Assembly: GCA_964346275.1 (NCBI GenBank)
Contig: CAYFUR010000046.1
Span: 1-28,706 of the forward strand
DNA: 28,706 nucleotides
Source: CAYFUR01 sp964346275
Lineage (GTDB): Bacteria; Sumerlaeota; Sumerlaeia; SLMS01
Direction of reading: 5' to 3'
Part shown: piece after piece, positions 7,752 through 15,367 of the stretch
Layout of the letters: each line of letters opens with the position of its first letter
Position numbering within the stretch: the first letter of the stretch is position 1
Notes under the pieces: model-generated
What the model saw: the letters and a program-made list of their open reading frames with translations, nothing else
Databases searched by the model: none
Told to the model about the DNA's origin: nothing
Position numbers and translations under genes: made by a program

Positions 7752-9428
7752 CTACTGCACTTCGGGCTCGGTACTCCAGAGAAAGATTTCCGCCAGCCGC
7801 GACGTCTTTCCACCTCGAAAGAAATTCGGCTCGGTGATTTCCAGGCGGACTTCCGAAACGACAGGCGCCCCTGGCACAACGAGACGTTCCCGCGCGACAG
7901 GCTCTTCGTGGTCGATGCGAAGCAACTCCCGCCAGGCGTCTCCGCGCTCGCGCCGCCCCGTCAGGCGGAAACCCTTCAGGTTGAACTCGGGCGAGAATCC
8001 CGCAGCCTCCACGTGGACCAGTTCAATCGCCGCCAGCGGCATGGGCCTTGGCAGAACCAGGCGCAGGGCCCGTGCCCGGCCTTTCTCGTCCATGGAGGCG
8101 GCCCAGAAGGTGTTCAGTTCGTGCGAGAAACTGAGCCGGCCATCGGTGAGCCTGCCCGCCGTGTTTGCCGGGAATTCCCGCCGCGTTCCTTCCAGAACCA
8201 GGCTCTGGATACGATAAAGTTCCCCATCAACGTCGGGAATTTCAATGGTCTGCGTGCGTTCCTGAATCGTCAGGGCGAGGCGCGTGGAAACGTTGGCGGC
8301 CTCGCGATAACGCCTCGCTTCTTCCATGTTGGGAATCAGCAGGGAAAGGCGCTCGCCCAGATCCAGCAGCTCTGTATATCCCTCCCGGGAGAGGTAATCA
8401 AACAACTGGCCCGGCGGCACGCCTCCTCCCCGTCCGCGGCCGCGCGACACCGTCAACATCGCAAGTCTTCGCCCCGCGGGATCGAGCGCCAGCGCGTTGC
8501 GGACTTCGCCGGGCAGTTCCCGCCCCTCCATAAGACTTCCCCGGCGCGCGAGGATCCGCCCGGCGGGTACAATCGCCTGGGCGATCCACTGAGAAGATGG
8601 CAGGTCGACATCGACCGTGATGCGCCGGCCCGCGTCGAATGCTTCCCGTACGGAGGCGGGCAACGGCGGGCGAAATGCGAGCACGACATCGCCGCGGTCC
8701 GTATCCAATCGCTCCAGCGGCAAGAGGCGGATCTTTCGAAACGCCCGTTCCTCCCCGGCCGAATTCGATACAAATAATTCATGGGGATCGGCGCCGCGGC
8801 GAAGAGGCTCCAGCACGGCGAGCACGACATCGTCTGGCCAGTAAGCCGCCGGGGGCTTGTCGTCGCGGAGGGCCCCTGTATAGACAGACACGCTTCCCCT
8901 TTCCTGGGGCAACGGGCCGTTGATGGAATGAAGCGTCACGCTGGTTCCATCGTCAAAATGCACAAAGGCCGGGCCGGATTCCATGCTTTCGATGGAGAAT
9001 GTGCCCTCGGGCTGGAAAAGCAGATGCGGGCGGTTTTCCGGCGGCCACGAATAAAGGCGCCCCTCGATCAGGCGCATGCCGCGGAGGTGGGGATCCTCGC
9101 CGGTTGCGGCTTCGAGATCGATGGCCATCGCGGCCAGGGCATCAACGGACTCGCCCAGGCGTTCGAGAGAGGCCGCCGTATTGGGCCCGTCCAGCGGAAC
9201 GACAAACTCCGCCGCGACGGAGGGCATGGTGAAATCCGTCTCTACAAAGTCGATGTCCGCAGCGCCCTGGCCGGTGCGAAAGCTCAGCGTGGCGTGGCTC
9301 GCTCCCGCCGTGAGCCCTTTGCGCTGGAGGTTGGAATAACGCAGAATTCCCTCCCGCTGCTGGGCAGGTGCCGACAGCGGGAGAATGAACAGGAGGCAAA
9401 GAAAAATCGAGAGAGGCCGGCGAGGCAA
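7752..9428 (-). CDS. Secreted protein of unknown function, possible discoidin-like C-terminus
   Basis: 558 residues starting with a clear Sec signal peptide (RRPLSIFLCLLFILPLSAPAQQ, cleavage probably after APA). The start is TTG at 9428, supported by a strong AAGGAGGA at 9437-9444. The segment around HSINGPLPQERGSVSVYTG (about residues 165-183) faintly recalls the phosphodiester glycosidase (NAGPA/DUF2233) family, where an INxPR...LVLYT pattern occurs. I would not name it on that alone. A Gly-Arg-rich loop (SRGRGRGGG) lies near residue 325. The last roughly 140 residues (SLVLEGTRREFP ... HELNTFWAASMDEKGRARALRLVLPRP ... AEIFLWSTE) look like a beta-rich F5/8 type C (discoidin) carbohydrate-binding fold. 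It sits between ftsZ and ligA, with the ftsZ terminator just upstream. The function is unassigned. Confidence 0.75.
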   Translation of the reverse strand: MPRRPLSIFLCLLFILPLSAPAQQREGILRYSNLQRKGLTAGASHATLSFRTGQGAADIDFVETDFTMPSVAAEFVVPLDGPNTAASLERLGESVDALAAMAIDLEAATGEDPHLRGMRLIEGRLYSWPPENRPHLLFQPEGTFSIESMESGPAFVHFDDGTSVTLHSINGPLPQERGSVSVYTGALRDDKPPAAYWPDDVVLAVLEPLRRGADPHELFVSNSAGEERAFRKIRLLPLERLDTDRGDVVLAFRPPLPASVREAFDAGRRITVDVDLPSSQWIAQAIVPAGRILARRGSLMEGRELPGEVRNALALDPAGRRLAMLTVSRGRGRGGGVPPGQLFDYLSREGYTELLDLGERLSLLIPNMEEARRYREAANVSTRLALTIQERTQTIEIPDVDGELYRIQSLVLEGTRREFPANTAGRLTDGRLSFSHELNTFWAASMDEKGRARALRLVLPRPMPLAAIELVHVEAAGFSPEFNLKGFRLTGRRERGDAWRELLRIDHEEPVARERLVVPGAPVVSEVRLEITEPNFFRGGKTSRLAEIFLWSTEPEVQ

Positions 9429-9492
9429 ACGTCCGCTCCTCCTTCAGGCATTACGCTTCGGTGTGAGCATCACGAAACCGCATGGAAAACGC

Positions 9493-9521
9493 AAGAGCCT
9501 CCGCTGGAAACGGAGGCTCTT
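9493..9521 (-). terminator. Likely intrinsic terminator of ftsZ
   Basis: A perfect 11-bp stem (9493-9503 with 9511-9521; core GAGCCTCCG/CGGAGGCTC) and 7-base loop lies 38 bp past the ftsZ stop. Read on the minus strand, the stem is followed by TTGCGTTTTCC, an interrupted T-tract, so termination may be partial and allow some read-through into the downstream secreted-protein gene. Confidence 0.75.
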
Positions 9522-9558
9522 TACGCCATTCACCAGGAACGATGTGGAGATATGCGTG

Positions 9559-11007
9559 TCAGTCGAAGAGGCTGCGGCGGCGGCGCAGGAACGCCGGCTT
9601 GTCGAAATCGCCTTTTTCCTCTTCCTGTTGCTCGGGATCAAAGAGGCTCACCTGGGGAGCCTTGTCATCTTTCCCGGAATTGTCCTCTTGATCGGCACGA
9701 GGCGAATTGGCCGGGCGGACAGAGGGATGGCCATAGGATTTGTGGCCGCCATTGCTTCCCGCCACGCGGATCGGAGGCTGTTCCTCGTCGCCCTTTTGTT
9801 CCTTCATCATGCGCTCGAGGGTGTCGCGAAGGGAAGCCGCTTCCTGTGCGCCCTGGCTCTGATTCTGCTGCTTCGCCTCGGCCTTCGGCTGAGGAGCTTC
9901 TTCGGCTTGGGGCTGAGGTTCGGGCTGTGGCTCGGGCTGGCGGGGCGTCTGGCGGCGGGGCTGCATCTGGGGAATCGGCGAGGAAGCCGGGCGGGCCACC
10001 GGTTCGTCTTGAGAGGAACTGCCGCTGATCTGCTTGCGCTGCACATCCTCGGCAAAGCCGGTGGCGATGATGGTTACTCGGATTTGATCATTGAGGGACT
10101 CGTCGATCACCGCGCCAAAGATGATTTCGGCGTCGGTATCGGCGGTTTCGTGAACAAGCTGTGTGGCTTCGCTCACTTCCTGGAGCGTCATATCGGGGCC
10201 GCCGGTGATGCAGATGAGCACGCCGGTGGCGCCATCGATGACAATCTTGTCGAGGAGCGGCGAGCTGGTGGCCTTCTTGACGGCTTCGGCAGCGCGGTTT
10301 TCGCCCTTGCCGACGCCAACGCCCATGACGGCGCCGCCCTTGCCGCCCATGATGGTGCGGATGTCGTTGAAGTCGACATTGATCAGGCCCGGCGTCGCCA
10401 CCAGGTCGCTGATCGATGTAACCGCCTGGGCCAGCACATTGTCGGCGACCTTGAAGGCGTCCTTCATGGGCACCTTGGGGCCGACGTGTTCGAGCAGGCG
10501 TTCGTTGTTGATGGTGATCATGGTGTCGCAGGATTCGCGCAGCTTTTCGAGGCCGTATTCGGCGCTCTTCATGCGGCGCGGCCCTTCAAAGCGGAAGGGC
10601 TTGGTGACAACCGCGACGGTGAGAATTCCCATCTCCTTGGCCATGCGGGCGACGACGGACGCGGCGCCAGTGCCCGTACCGCCGCCGAGGCCGGCAGTGA
10701 CAAAGCAGATGTCGGCGCCCTGGATCGTTTCGATCACTTCGTCGCCGGCATCTTCCATGCAGCGCTCGCCCAGCTTGGGATCAGCGCCGCAGCCGCGGCC
10801 ACGCGTCAGCTCGGCCCCGATTTGGATGCGGTTGGGGCACTTGCTGCGCTTGAGCGCCTGGAGATCGGAATTGATGACGTAAAATTCGACGTTTTGAAGT
10901 CCAAGGTCGAACATGGAATCGACGGCATTACAGCCTCCGCCGCCGACACCAACCACCTTGATCCGGGCAAACCCGGCGGGCTCGTGGTCCAGCACAAAGT
11001 CAGGCAT
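9559..11007 (-). CDS. ftsZ: Cell division protein FtsZ
   Basis: This 482-residue tubulin-like GTPase forms the cytokinetic ring at midcell. The GTP-binding domain begins with GVGGGGCNAVDSM and contains the tubulin signature GGGTGTG (residues 108-114). The T7 synergy loop NVDFNDIR (about 210-217) supplies the catalytic aspartate to the next subunit. A long Pro/Gln/Glu-rich disordered linker (about 325-465) follows. The C-terminal peptide DKPAFLRRRRSLFD corresponds to the conserved D-x-P-A-F-L-R tail that binds FtsA or other partners. The ATG has an excellent AGGAGGA (11016-11022). It stands alone here: no ftsA, ftsQ, mur or other division/cell-wall gene is within reach, so it is outside a classical dcw cluster. 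Confidence 0.97.
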   Translation of the reverse strand: MPDFVLDHEPAGFARIKVVGVGGGGCNAVDSMFDLGLQNVEFYVINSDLQALKRSKCPNRIQIGAELTRGRGCGADPKLGERCMEDAGDEVIETIQGADICFVTAGLGGGTGTGAASVVARMAKEMGILTVAVVTKPFRFEGPRRMKSAEYGLEKLRESCDTMITINNERLLEHVGPKVPMKDAFKVADNVLAQAVTSISDLVATPGLINVDFNDIRTIMGGKGGAVMGVGVGKGENRAAEAVKKATSSPLLDKIVIDGATGVLICITGGPDMTLQEVSEATQLVHETADTDAEIIFGAVIDESLNDQIRVTIIATGFAEDVQRKQISGSSSQDEPVARPASSPIPQMQPRRQTPRQPEPQPEPQPQAEEAPQPKAEAKQQNQSQGAQEAASLRDTLERMMKEQKGDEEQPPIRVAGSNGGHKSYGHPSVRPANSPRADQEDNSGKDDKAPQVSLFDPEQQEEEKGDFDKPAFLRRRRSLFD

Positions 11008-11044
11008 TGATGTGGTCCTCCTACGGGAGCAGTCAGCGTTGAAT

Positions 11045-11068
11045 CAACAGGAACAAGAACGGGAACAG
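11045..11068. repeat. Short hexanucleotide-periodic tract in the ftsZ leader
   Basis: Read on the plus strand, four hexamers follow each other in register: CAACAG, GAACAA, GAACGG, then GAACAG. They lie in the untranslated leader, about 40-60 bases upstream of the ftsZ ATG. The unit resembles the GANNNN units in the region at 14619-14719. With so few units, chance is possible. Confidence 0.4.
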
Positions 11069-11189
11069 CCTGGTGAAAGAGCTTTCTGGCGCCAACGCGC
11101 CATCTGGTGTTCTGTCCAAGCTAGCGCCACATCCGCATAGCGCCAGGAACAGTGTCAAATAGTTTTGTCCGTTATTTTTAGCAAAATCT

Positions 11190-13451
11190 TCAATACATCA
11201 TCCACCCCTCCGTGTTGTTCATTTGGAGGCTTTCGATCCACTGGCGGATGATTTCCGTGCCCGTTTCATCCACCTGGTTGCGGGCCAGGGGCGGCATGCG
11301 GTTGTCGTCAAGCCGCCTCATCCGCTCGAGCAGAACAGAGCGGTCCGCATCGCCGGGCGCAATGATCTGGGGGTTGGGAAGGCCGAGTTCGCCGTTCACC
11401 GGGGATTCGCCAATGGCGTTCATTTCCTCGTTGGACGCCGTCCAATGCAAATTCATGCGAGCGCGGCTGATGCCCCCTGGCTGGTGGCACATGGAGCAGT
11501 TCGAATCGAGATAGGCCCGGGCGCGGTCCTGAATGCTGGCCGAAGTGTCTTCATAGTCAGGCATCCGGGGCAACTGGTCGGGGGGATCGGGAAGCGGCTG
11601 TTCGAAGACGCTGATGTGATCGAGGGTGCGGAGTTGGTTGTCTGTCACGCCGGATTCCGGATAGGTGAAATCGTAGTTCAGTTGGCGCGTGGTCAGTCCG
11701 AGGACACGATTGGACGCCCCCGAATGACAGCGCATGCATTCGGCGCGGGTGGGGTAATACCACGTTTGCGTCACTTGCTGGCCGTCTTTGTCGATCACCT
11801 GGAAGTCGCGCGTCTTGCCGGTTGTGAGCAACTGGGCGTCGCTCTCCTGGTCGTCCCACTCATAGGTGAAGCCGTGCCACAGGCTGTTCTTCTTATACAT
11901 CAGGCGGGTTTCGATGCGTTTGAGCGTGTTTTCCGGATCGCGCCGGTCCAGAGGCAGGAGGAAAGTTTTGAGCAGTATGGTTTCTTCCGGGAAGTCCCAT
12001 CCCGTATTCGCCCTGTAACCAATTTGCTCAAGGCCCGGCATGGCGATATAGCGTTCCTTGACCGCGCTGTCGGACCAAAGCTTCGCGCTGGGCTCGTAGG
12101 GGATCACGCCGCCGACTGTATGGCCCTGTCCCGAGGCAGCGGTTTCGAGCGCGGGCAGATCGCTCACCCGCGTAGGGAAACTGCTTCCCCCGCCGGAAGG
12201 AGGCCTGAGCACGTAAATACCGCCGTCATTGCCCGTTTTGATATCCAGCACATAGACCTCGCCGGTGCTGTCCTGGCCAAAACCGGCGATATTGAATCCG
12301 GCGGAACCAACCAAGGTCACCGGCTGTGTGACAGACACGCCGTCGTAGGTCAGGCCGAAGATGGTTCCTGTCCCGTAATCCGCATAGATATAGACACCGT
12401 ATAGCTCGGCCAGGCTGCCATAGTAAACATAGCCGCCGGTAATCGAAACGCCTGTGGAGTGGCTATACTCGGCAATGGGGAGTGTCAGCCCCGATTGATC
12501 GCAGCCAGACGGCGGCTCGAAGCAATGGGTGCCCTCCATCACGTCCCAGCCATAATTCTCTCCAGGCCGGATGACGTCCACTTCCTCCCAGTCGTTCTGG
12601 CCAACATCACCGGCATAGAGCATTCCATTCTGCTGGTCGAAGCTGAAGCGCCAGGGATTCCGCAAGCCATAGGCGTATATCTCCTCCCGAGTCGCGGACC
12701 CGGCCGGACCTCCGCCGACAAACGGGTTATCGGGCGGAATGACATAGGTGTCCCCAGGAGCCGGGCCGGACATCACATCGATCCGCAGGATGGAACCGAA
12801 AAGCGTTGTCGTGTCTTGCCCGTTTTCCAGGGGATCTCCGCCGGAGCCACCATCGCCCAGGCCGAAATAGAGCATCTCGTCCGGCCCGAAAGCGATCATC
12901 CCGCCATTGTGATTCGAGAATGGTTGGTCCAGCGACAGAATGATCTCTTCGTTGGAGGCCGAGCCATCGACGGTATTGCTCGCGGGATCGGAATTCGTAA
13001 AGCGCGATATACGGGATACGCCGACGCCGCTGGAGCCGCCGGGCGTGACGTAGGAGACATAGAATTCGCCGCTTGTCGCATAGTCGGGAGAGAACGCCAT
13101 GCCCAGCAGTCCGCGCTCGCCGCTGTCGAGCACGCGTTCAGATATATCCAGGAAGACATCCACCTCCGAGGGCTGGGGATCTGCCTTGCGCGGAAAGACG
13201 CGGATGCGGCCCCTCTGGCTGACCACGAACAGCCGGCCGGAATCATCGGGGGATTCGGTGAGCAGGACGGACTTGGGAAAACCCAGGGAGGGAAAAACGC
13301 GCTCAAGCTGCATCGACCCCGGGCCATCCGGTGGAAGTTCGGTGATTAAGAGATCGGTATTCTCCTCGCGCGAATCAATCCCGTAAGGCTGTGCGTAAAT
13401 ACTGCCCGTTGCTCCCAAGACAAGAGCCAGAAAAACCCGCAATGGTGTCAT
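11190..13451 (-). CDS. Secreted GSDH-type (PQQ-like) sugar dehydrogenase fused to a cytochrome c domain
   Basis: 753 residues. A signal peptide (PLRVFLALVLGATGSIYAQ) exports it. The N-terminal six-bladed beta-propeller (about 45-415) has the glucose/sorbosone dehydrogenase motifs HNGGMIAFGPDEMLYFGLGD, GLRNPWRFSFD, GDVGQNDWEEVDVI and GENYGWDVMEG. Such propellers oxidise sugars or related substrates using PQQ. The C-terminal part (about 430-750) holds two haem c sites, CMRCH (near residue 569) and CSMCH (near 650), plus a possible Met ligand in NRMPPLA. This combination corresponds to the family described as HNE_0200/TIGR03806. Electrons would pass from the propeller to the haem and on to a periplasmic acceptor; that route is inferred. 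It is transcribed toward ftsZ but has a 182-bp gap and its own AAAGAGAA ribosome site. Confidence 0.88.
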   Translation of the reverse strand: MTPLRVFLALVLGATGSIYAQPYGIDSREENTDLLITELPPDGPGSMQLERVFPSLGFPKSVLLTESPDDSGRLFVVSQRGRIRVFPRKADPQPSEVDVFLDISERVLDSGERGLLGMAFSPDYATSGEFYVSYVTPGGSSGVGVSRISRFTNSDPASNTVDGSASNEEIILSLDQPFSNHNGGMIAFGPDEMLYFGLGDGGSGGDPLENGQDTTTLFGSILRIDVMSGPAPGDTYVIPPDNPFVGGGPAGSATREEIYAYGLRNPWRFSFDQQNGMLYAGDVGQNDWEEVDVIRPGENYGWDVMEGTHCFEPPSGCDQSGLTLPIAEYSHSTGVSITGGYVYYGSLAELYGVYIYADYGTGTIFGLTYDGVSVTQPVTLVGSAGFNIAGFGQDSTGEVYVLDIKTGNDGGIYVLRPPSGGGSSFPTRVSDLPALETAASGQGHTVGGVIPYEPSAKLWSDSAVKERYIAMPGLEQIGYRANTGWDFPEETILLKTFLLPLDRRDPENTLKRIETRLMYKKNSLWHGFTYEWDDQESDAQLLTTGKTRDFQVIDKDGQQVTQTWYYPTRAECMRCHSGASNRVLGLTTRQLNYDFTYPESGVTDNQLRTLDHISVFEQPLPDPPDQLPRMPDYEDTSASIQDRARAYLDSNCSMCHQPGGISRARMNLHWTASNEEMNAIGESPVNGELGLPNPQIIAPGDADRSVLLERMRRLDDNRMPPLARNQVDETGTEIIRQWIESLQMNNTEGWMMY

Positions 13452-13494
13452 TTGCCATTTCTCTTTTCAGCATTCTATCGTTTCATTGGAATAA

Positions 13495-13523
13495 TGAGTA
13501 ATGTGCCGGCCTTCTCGTGTCAA
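13495..13523 (-). promoter_or_regulatory. Possible promoter for the dehydrogenase/cytochrome c gene
   Basis: On the minus strand a perfect TTGACA (-35, bases 13523-13518) is followed after 17 bases by TACTCA (13500-13495), a poor -10. It lies about 45 bases upstream of the ATG at 13451, inside the 128-bp divergent region shared with the family 2 glycosyltransferase. Support is weak. Confidence 0.28.
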
Positions 13524-13579
13524 TCAGTGTGAGCTAAGAGGGCTTGCTCCCGCTCGGAAACACTGGAGAAAATGAGGCT

Positions 13580-14581
13580 ATGGGATCCTCTCGTTCCACA
13601 TCGCGGCCCAGGCCCGCCGTTTCCATTGTGGTCGCCAACTGGGAGGGCGAGCGCTATCTGGCCCGTTGCCTCTCTTCGCTTCAGATCTCGGCCCGCCGCG
13701 CTGGATATCCCTTCGAGTTGATCGTCGTGGACGACGGCAGCCGCGATGGCAGCCTCGATTTGATCCGGAGCCGTTTTCCCCGCGTGCGGCTGCTGGCCAA
13801 TGGTCGCAACATGGGCTTTGCCCGCACCGCCAACCGGGGAGTCCAGATGGCGCGGGGCGGGGTTGTCGTGCTCTGCAATAATGATATCTCGGCGGGAGAA
13901 CAATTCATCTGTGCCCTGGTCCGCTGGTTCCTGGATGATTCGCTGGAACGCCCCGGTTCCCTGTCCGATCGGCCCCTTTTCGCCGTCAGCGCGAAGACGG
14001 TGGGCTGGTATGATGGCCAGCCGAATCAGCTTTGCATGGGGGCGCGCTGGCGGGGAGGACGGATCACGGCCGCCTGGAGCGATCCCGCCGACCCCTCTCC
14101 CTGTCTGTTTGCCCAGGCCGGGGCGGCTGCCTACGACCGCGCGAAGTTTCTGGAACTGGGCGGCCTGTCGCCCCTCTTCGAGCCCGGTTACTGGGAGGAT
14201 TACGACCTGTCCTGGCGGGCGGCGCGAAGGGGATGGGGCGTCCTTTACGACCCCGGAGCGTTCGCCCTTCACGTTGGCGGCGGATCCATGACGAAACGAT
14301 TCGGCGCCGACGGAGTCCGGGCCATGAAGGCGCGCAACCATCTGCTGTTCGAGATGGCGAATCTGCGCTCTCCCCTGCTGCTTGGGGAGTGGGGGCTGCG
14401 GCTTGCGCTGTCCTGCGCAAGAGAGATGAAAAAGCCACGCGGGGAGCGCCGGCTCAGCCGGGGATTGCTGGACGCACTCTGGCGGCTGCGCGGGGTGATG
14501 AAAGCGCGCTTCAACACGCGGGGACGGCTCTCGGATCAGGAAATCCTCCGCCCCTGGCGGCATTTCGACGTGTCGTACTAG
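13580..14581 (+). CDS. Family 2 glycosyltransferase (rhamnosyltransferase-like)
   Basis: 333 residues, a soluble GT-A fold enzyme that transfers a nucleotide-activated sugar, probably during cell-surface polysaccharide synthesis at the inner face of the membrane. Motifs in order: PAVSIVVANWEGERYLARCLSSL (nucleotide-binding strand), VVDDGSRDGS, NMGFARTANRGV, the DxD-equivalent CNNDI, and the catalytic-type acidic motif YWEDYDLSWRAARRGW. The NxGFAxxxNxG form is typical of WbbL/rhamnosyltransferase-like members. The frame is open to a TTG at 13544. I prefer the ATG at 13580, which begins 13 residues before the first conserved strand, though its ribosome site (GGAG, 13565-13568) is rather distant. 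No other surface-polysaccharide gene is adjacent, so the product is unknown. Confidence 0.88.
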   Translation: MGSSRSTSRPRPAVSIVVANWEGERYLARCLSSLQISARRAGYPFELIVVDDGSRDGSLDLIRSRFPRVRLLANGRNMGFARTANRGVQMARGGVVVLCNNDISAGEQFICALVRWFLDDSLERPGSLSDRPLFAVSAKTVGWYDGQPNQLCMGARWRGGRITAAWSDPADPSPCLFAQAGAAAYDRAKFLELGGLSPLFEPGYWEDYDLSWRAARRGWGVLYDPGAFALHVGGGSMTKRFGADGVRAMKARNHLLFEMANLRSPLLLGEWGLRLALSCAREMKKPRGERRLSRGLLDALWRLRGVMKARFNTRGRLSDQEILRPWRHFDVSY

Positions 14582-14618
14582 AAGACAACGAGTCCGGCAG
14601 CAGAGGGAGGCAAATCTC

Positions 14619-14719
14619 TTAATCGTACTCCTGATCGTAATCGCAATCCATTTCCAGCCCCTGTCTATACAATACAGAATGAAGATCAAGGACATGATCA
14701 AGAGCAGGATCAGGATATG
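14619..14719. repeat. Inverted pair of hexanucleotide-periodic repeat arms
   Basis: Within the 287-bp convergent gap between two stop codons lie two arms built of 6-bp units. The left arm (14619-14648), read on the minus strand, is five GANNNN units such as GATTGC, GATTAC and GATCAG. The right arm (14684-14719), read on the plus strand, is six units, five beginning GA, such as GATCAA, GAGCAG and GATCAG. The 35-bp spacer includes a small inverted repeat (CTGT 14661-14664, ACAG 14674-14677). The arms are imperfect complements and could form an irregular hairpin. There is no open frame of merit. The rest of 14582-14868 shows nothing recognisable. Confidence 0.6.
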
Positions 14720-14868
14720 GCCTTCGCCTACTCCTCCGCCTTCATTGCTTTCTATCCGAGGCATTCGTGGCCAGAACACACGAACTCATTTTCTGTTTGT
14801 CTCAGTGTGAAAACAACTGGCGGAAGCATGGCTTCGGCCTGTCCGGCATGTTTTCCTAAAAACTCCTC

Positions 14869-15213
14869 TTAATGACGGGCCACGGCGCCAGCTAATTCAA
14901 GCCCGGCCTGCTTCCAGTCATCGGTGCCCCCTTCGTAGTCAGAGACGTTCTGAAAGCCCGCCTCTTCCAGCTTCCTGGCGGCTTTCGGCGAGGCGTCGCA
15001 CTCTTGATCAGCGCAATAAACGACGACTTCCTTGTCTTTCCCCCCGGCCATTTCTTCCACCTCCTTTTCAAAGTCCTCCGTGCCGACAGGAAGGTTCTTG
15101 GACCCGGGAATATGGGCTTTGCGATACATTGGCTCTGGCAAGACGTTGAGAAAAACGAAATCATCTTCACGGTCGAGTTTCTTTTTCAACTGGTCGCGAT
15201 TGATGGTCTGCAT
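14869..15213 (-). CDS. Single-domain rhodanese-like sulfurtransferase
   Basis: 114 residues comprising one rhodanese domain and no signal peptide. Characteristic stretches are DFVFLNVLPEPMYRKAHIPGSKNLPVG (the family's 'hIpGAi' region) and the active-site loop VVVYCADQECDASPKAARKLEEAGF. C67 is the likely catalytic cysteine that carries the persulfide, with C72 nearby. The final DYEGGTDDWKQAGLEL matches the usual 'GG..aW..aG' end. Such proteins transfer sulfur to thiol acceptors or act in redox and sulfide handling. The true start is the ATG at 15213, with GGGAGG upstream. The frame runs far upstream, but those residues are not rhodanese. It is transcribed after, but separated by a terminator from, the pseudopilin operon, and converges on the family 2 glycosyltransferase. 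Confidence 0.92.
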   Translation of the reverse strand: MQTINRDQLKKKLDREDDFVFLNVLPEPMYRKAHIPGSKNLPVGTEDFEKEVEEMAGGKDKEVVVYCADQECDASPKAARKLEEAGFQNVSDYEGGTDDWKQAGLELAGAVARH

Positions 15214-15316
15214 AGGGGGCCTCCCCGAGAGAAATTGCCGTGCTCTGCGAAGAGGCCGTGTGTCGCCTCGTCGCGAGCAAGTAACGTGGCAATTTACCTG
15301 CCATGGCGCACAAGAA

Positions 15317-15345
15317 GAAAGCCGGCGCGGGAAGCGCCGGCTTTC
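15317..15345 (-). terminator. Intrinsic terminator of the pseudopilin operon
   Basis: A perfect 12-bp stem, GAAAGCCGGCGC (15317-15328) with GCGCCGGCTTTC (15334-15345), and a 5-base loop lie 22 bp beyond the last pseudopilin stop. On the minus strand the stem ends in CTTTC and continues TTCTTG, a short T-rich tail. It separates the operon from the rhodanese gene. Confidence 0.85.
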
Positions 15346-15367
15346 GTGAGTAAGAGTCTCGAGAGAA

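Noticed and set aside
9385..11010. Plus-strand open frame of about 540 codons opposite ftsZ
   Set aside because: It mirrors ftsZ, whose motifs are unmistakable, and has no plausible start signal or domain.
11223..13349. Two plus-strand open frames (about 390 and 296 codons) opposite the dehydrogenase/cytochrome fusion
   Set aside because: The minus-strand product shows a signal peptide, propeller motifs and two haem sites in one continuous frame, so these are shadows.
14665..14672. The octamer GTCTATAC/GTATAGAC in the gap near 14665, again upstream of pepA near 28046, and in several coding stretches
   Set aside because: Occurrences are scattered, many are inside genes, and flanks do not align. 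No consistent position relative to starts, so treated as chance.
15287..15303. TGGCA-N7-TGCCA inverted repeat upstream of the rhodanese gene as an operator
   Set aside because: Only 5-bp arms, no matching promoter elements and no second copy seen. Too weak to annotate.
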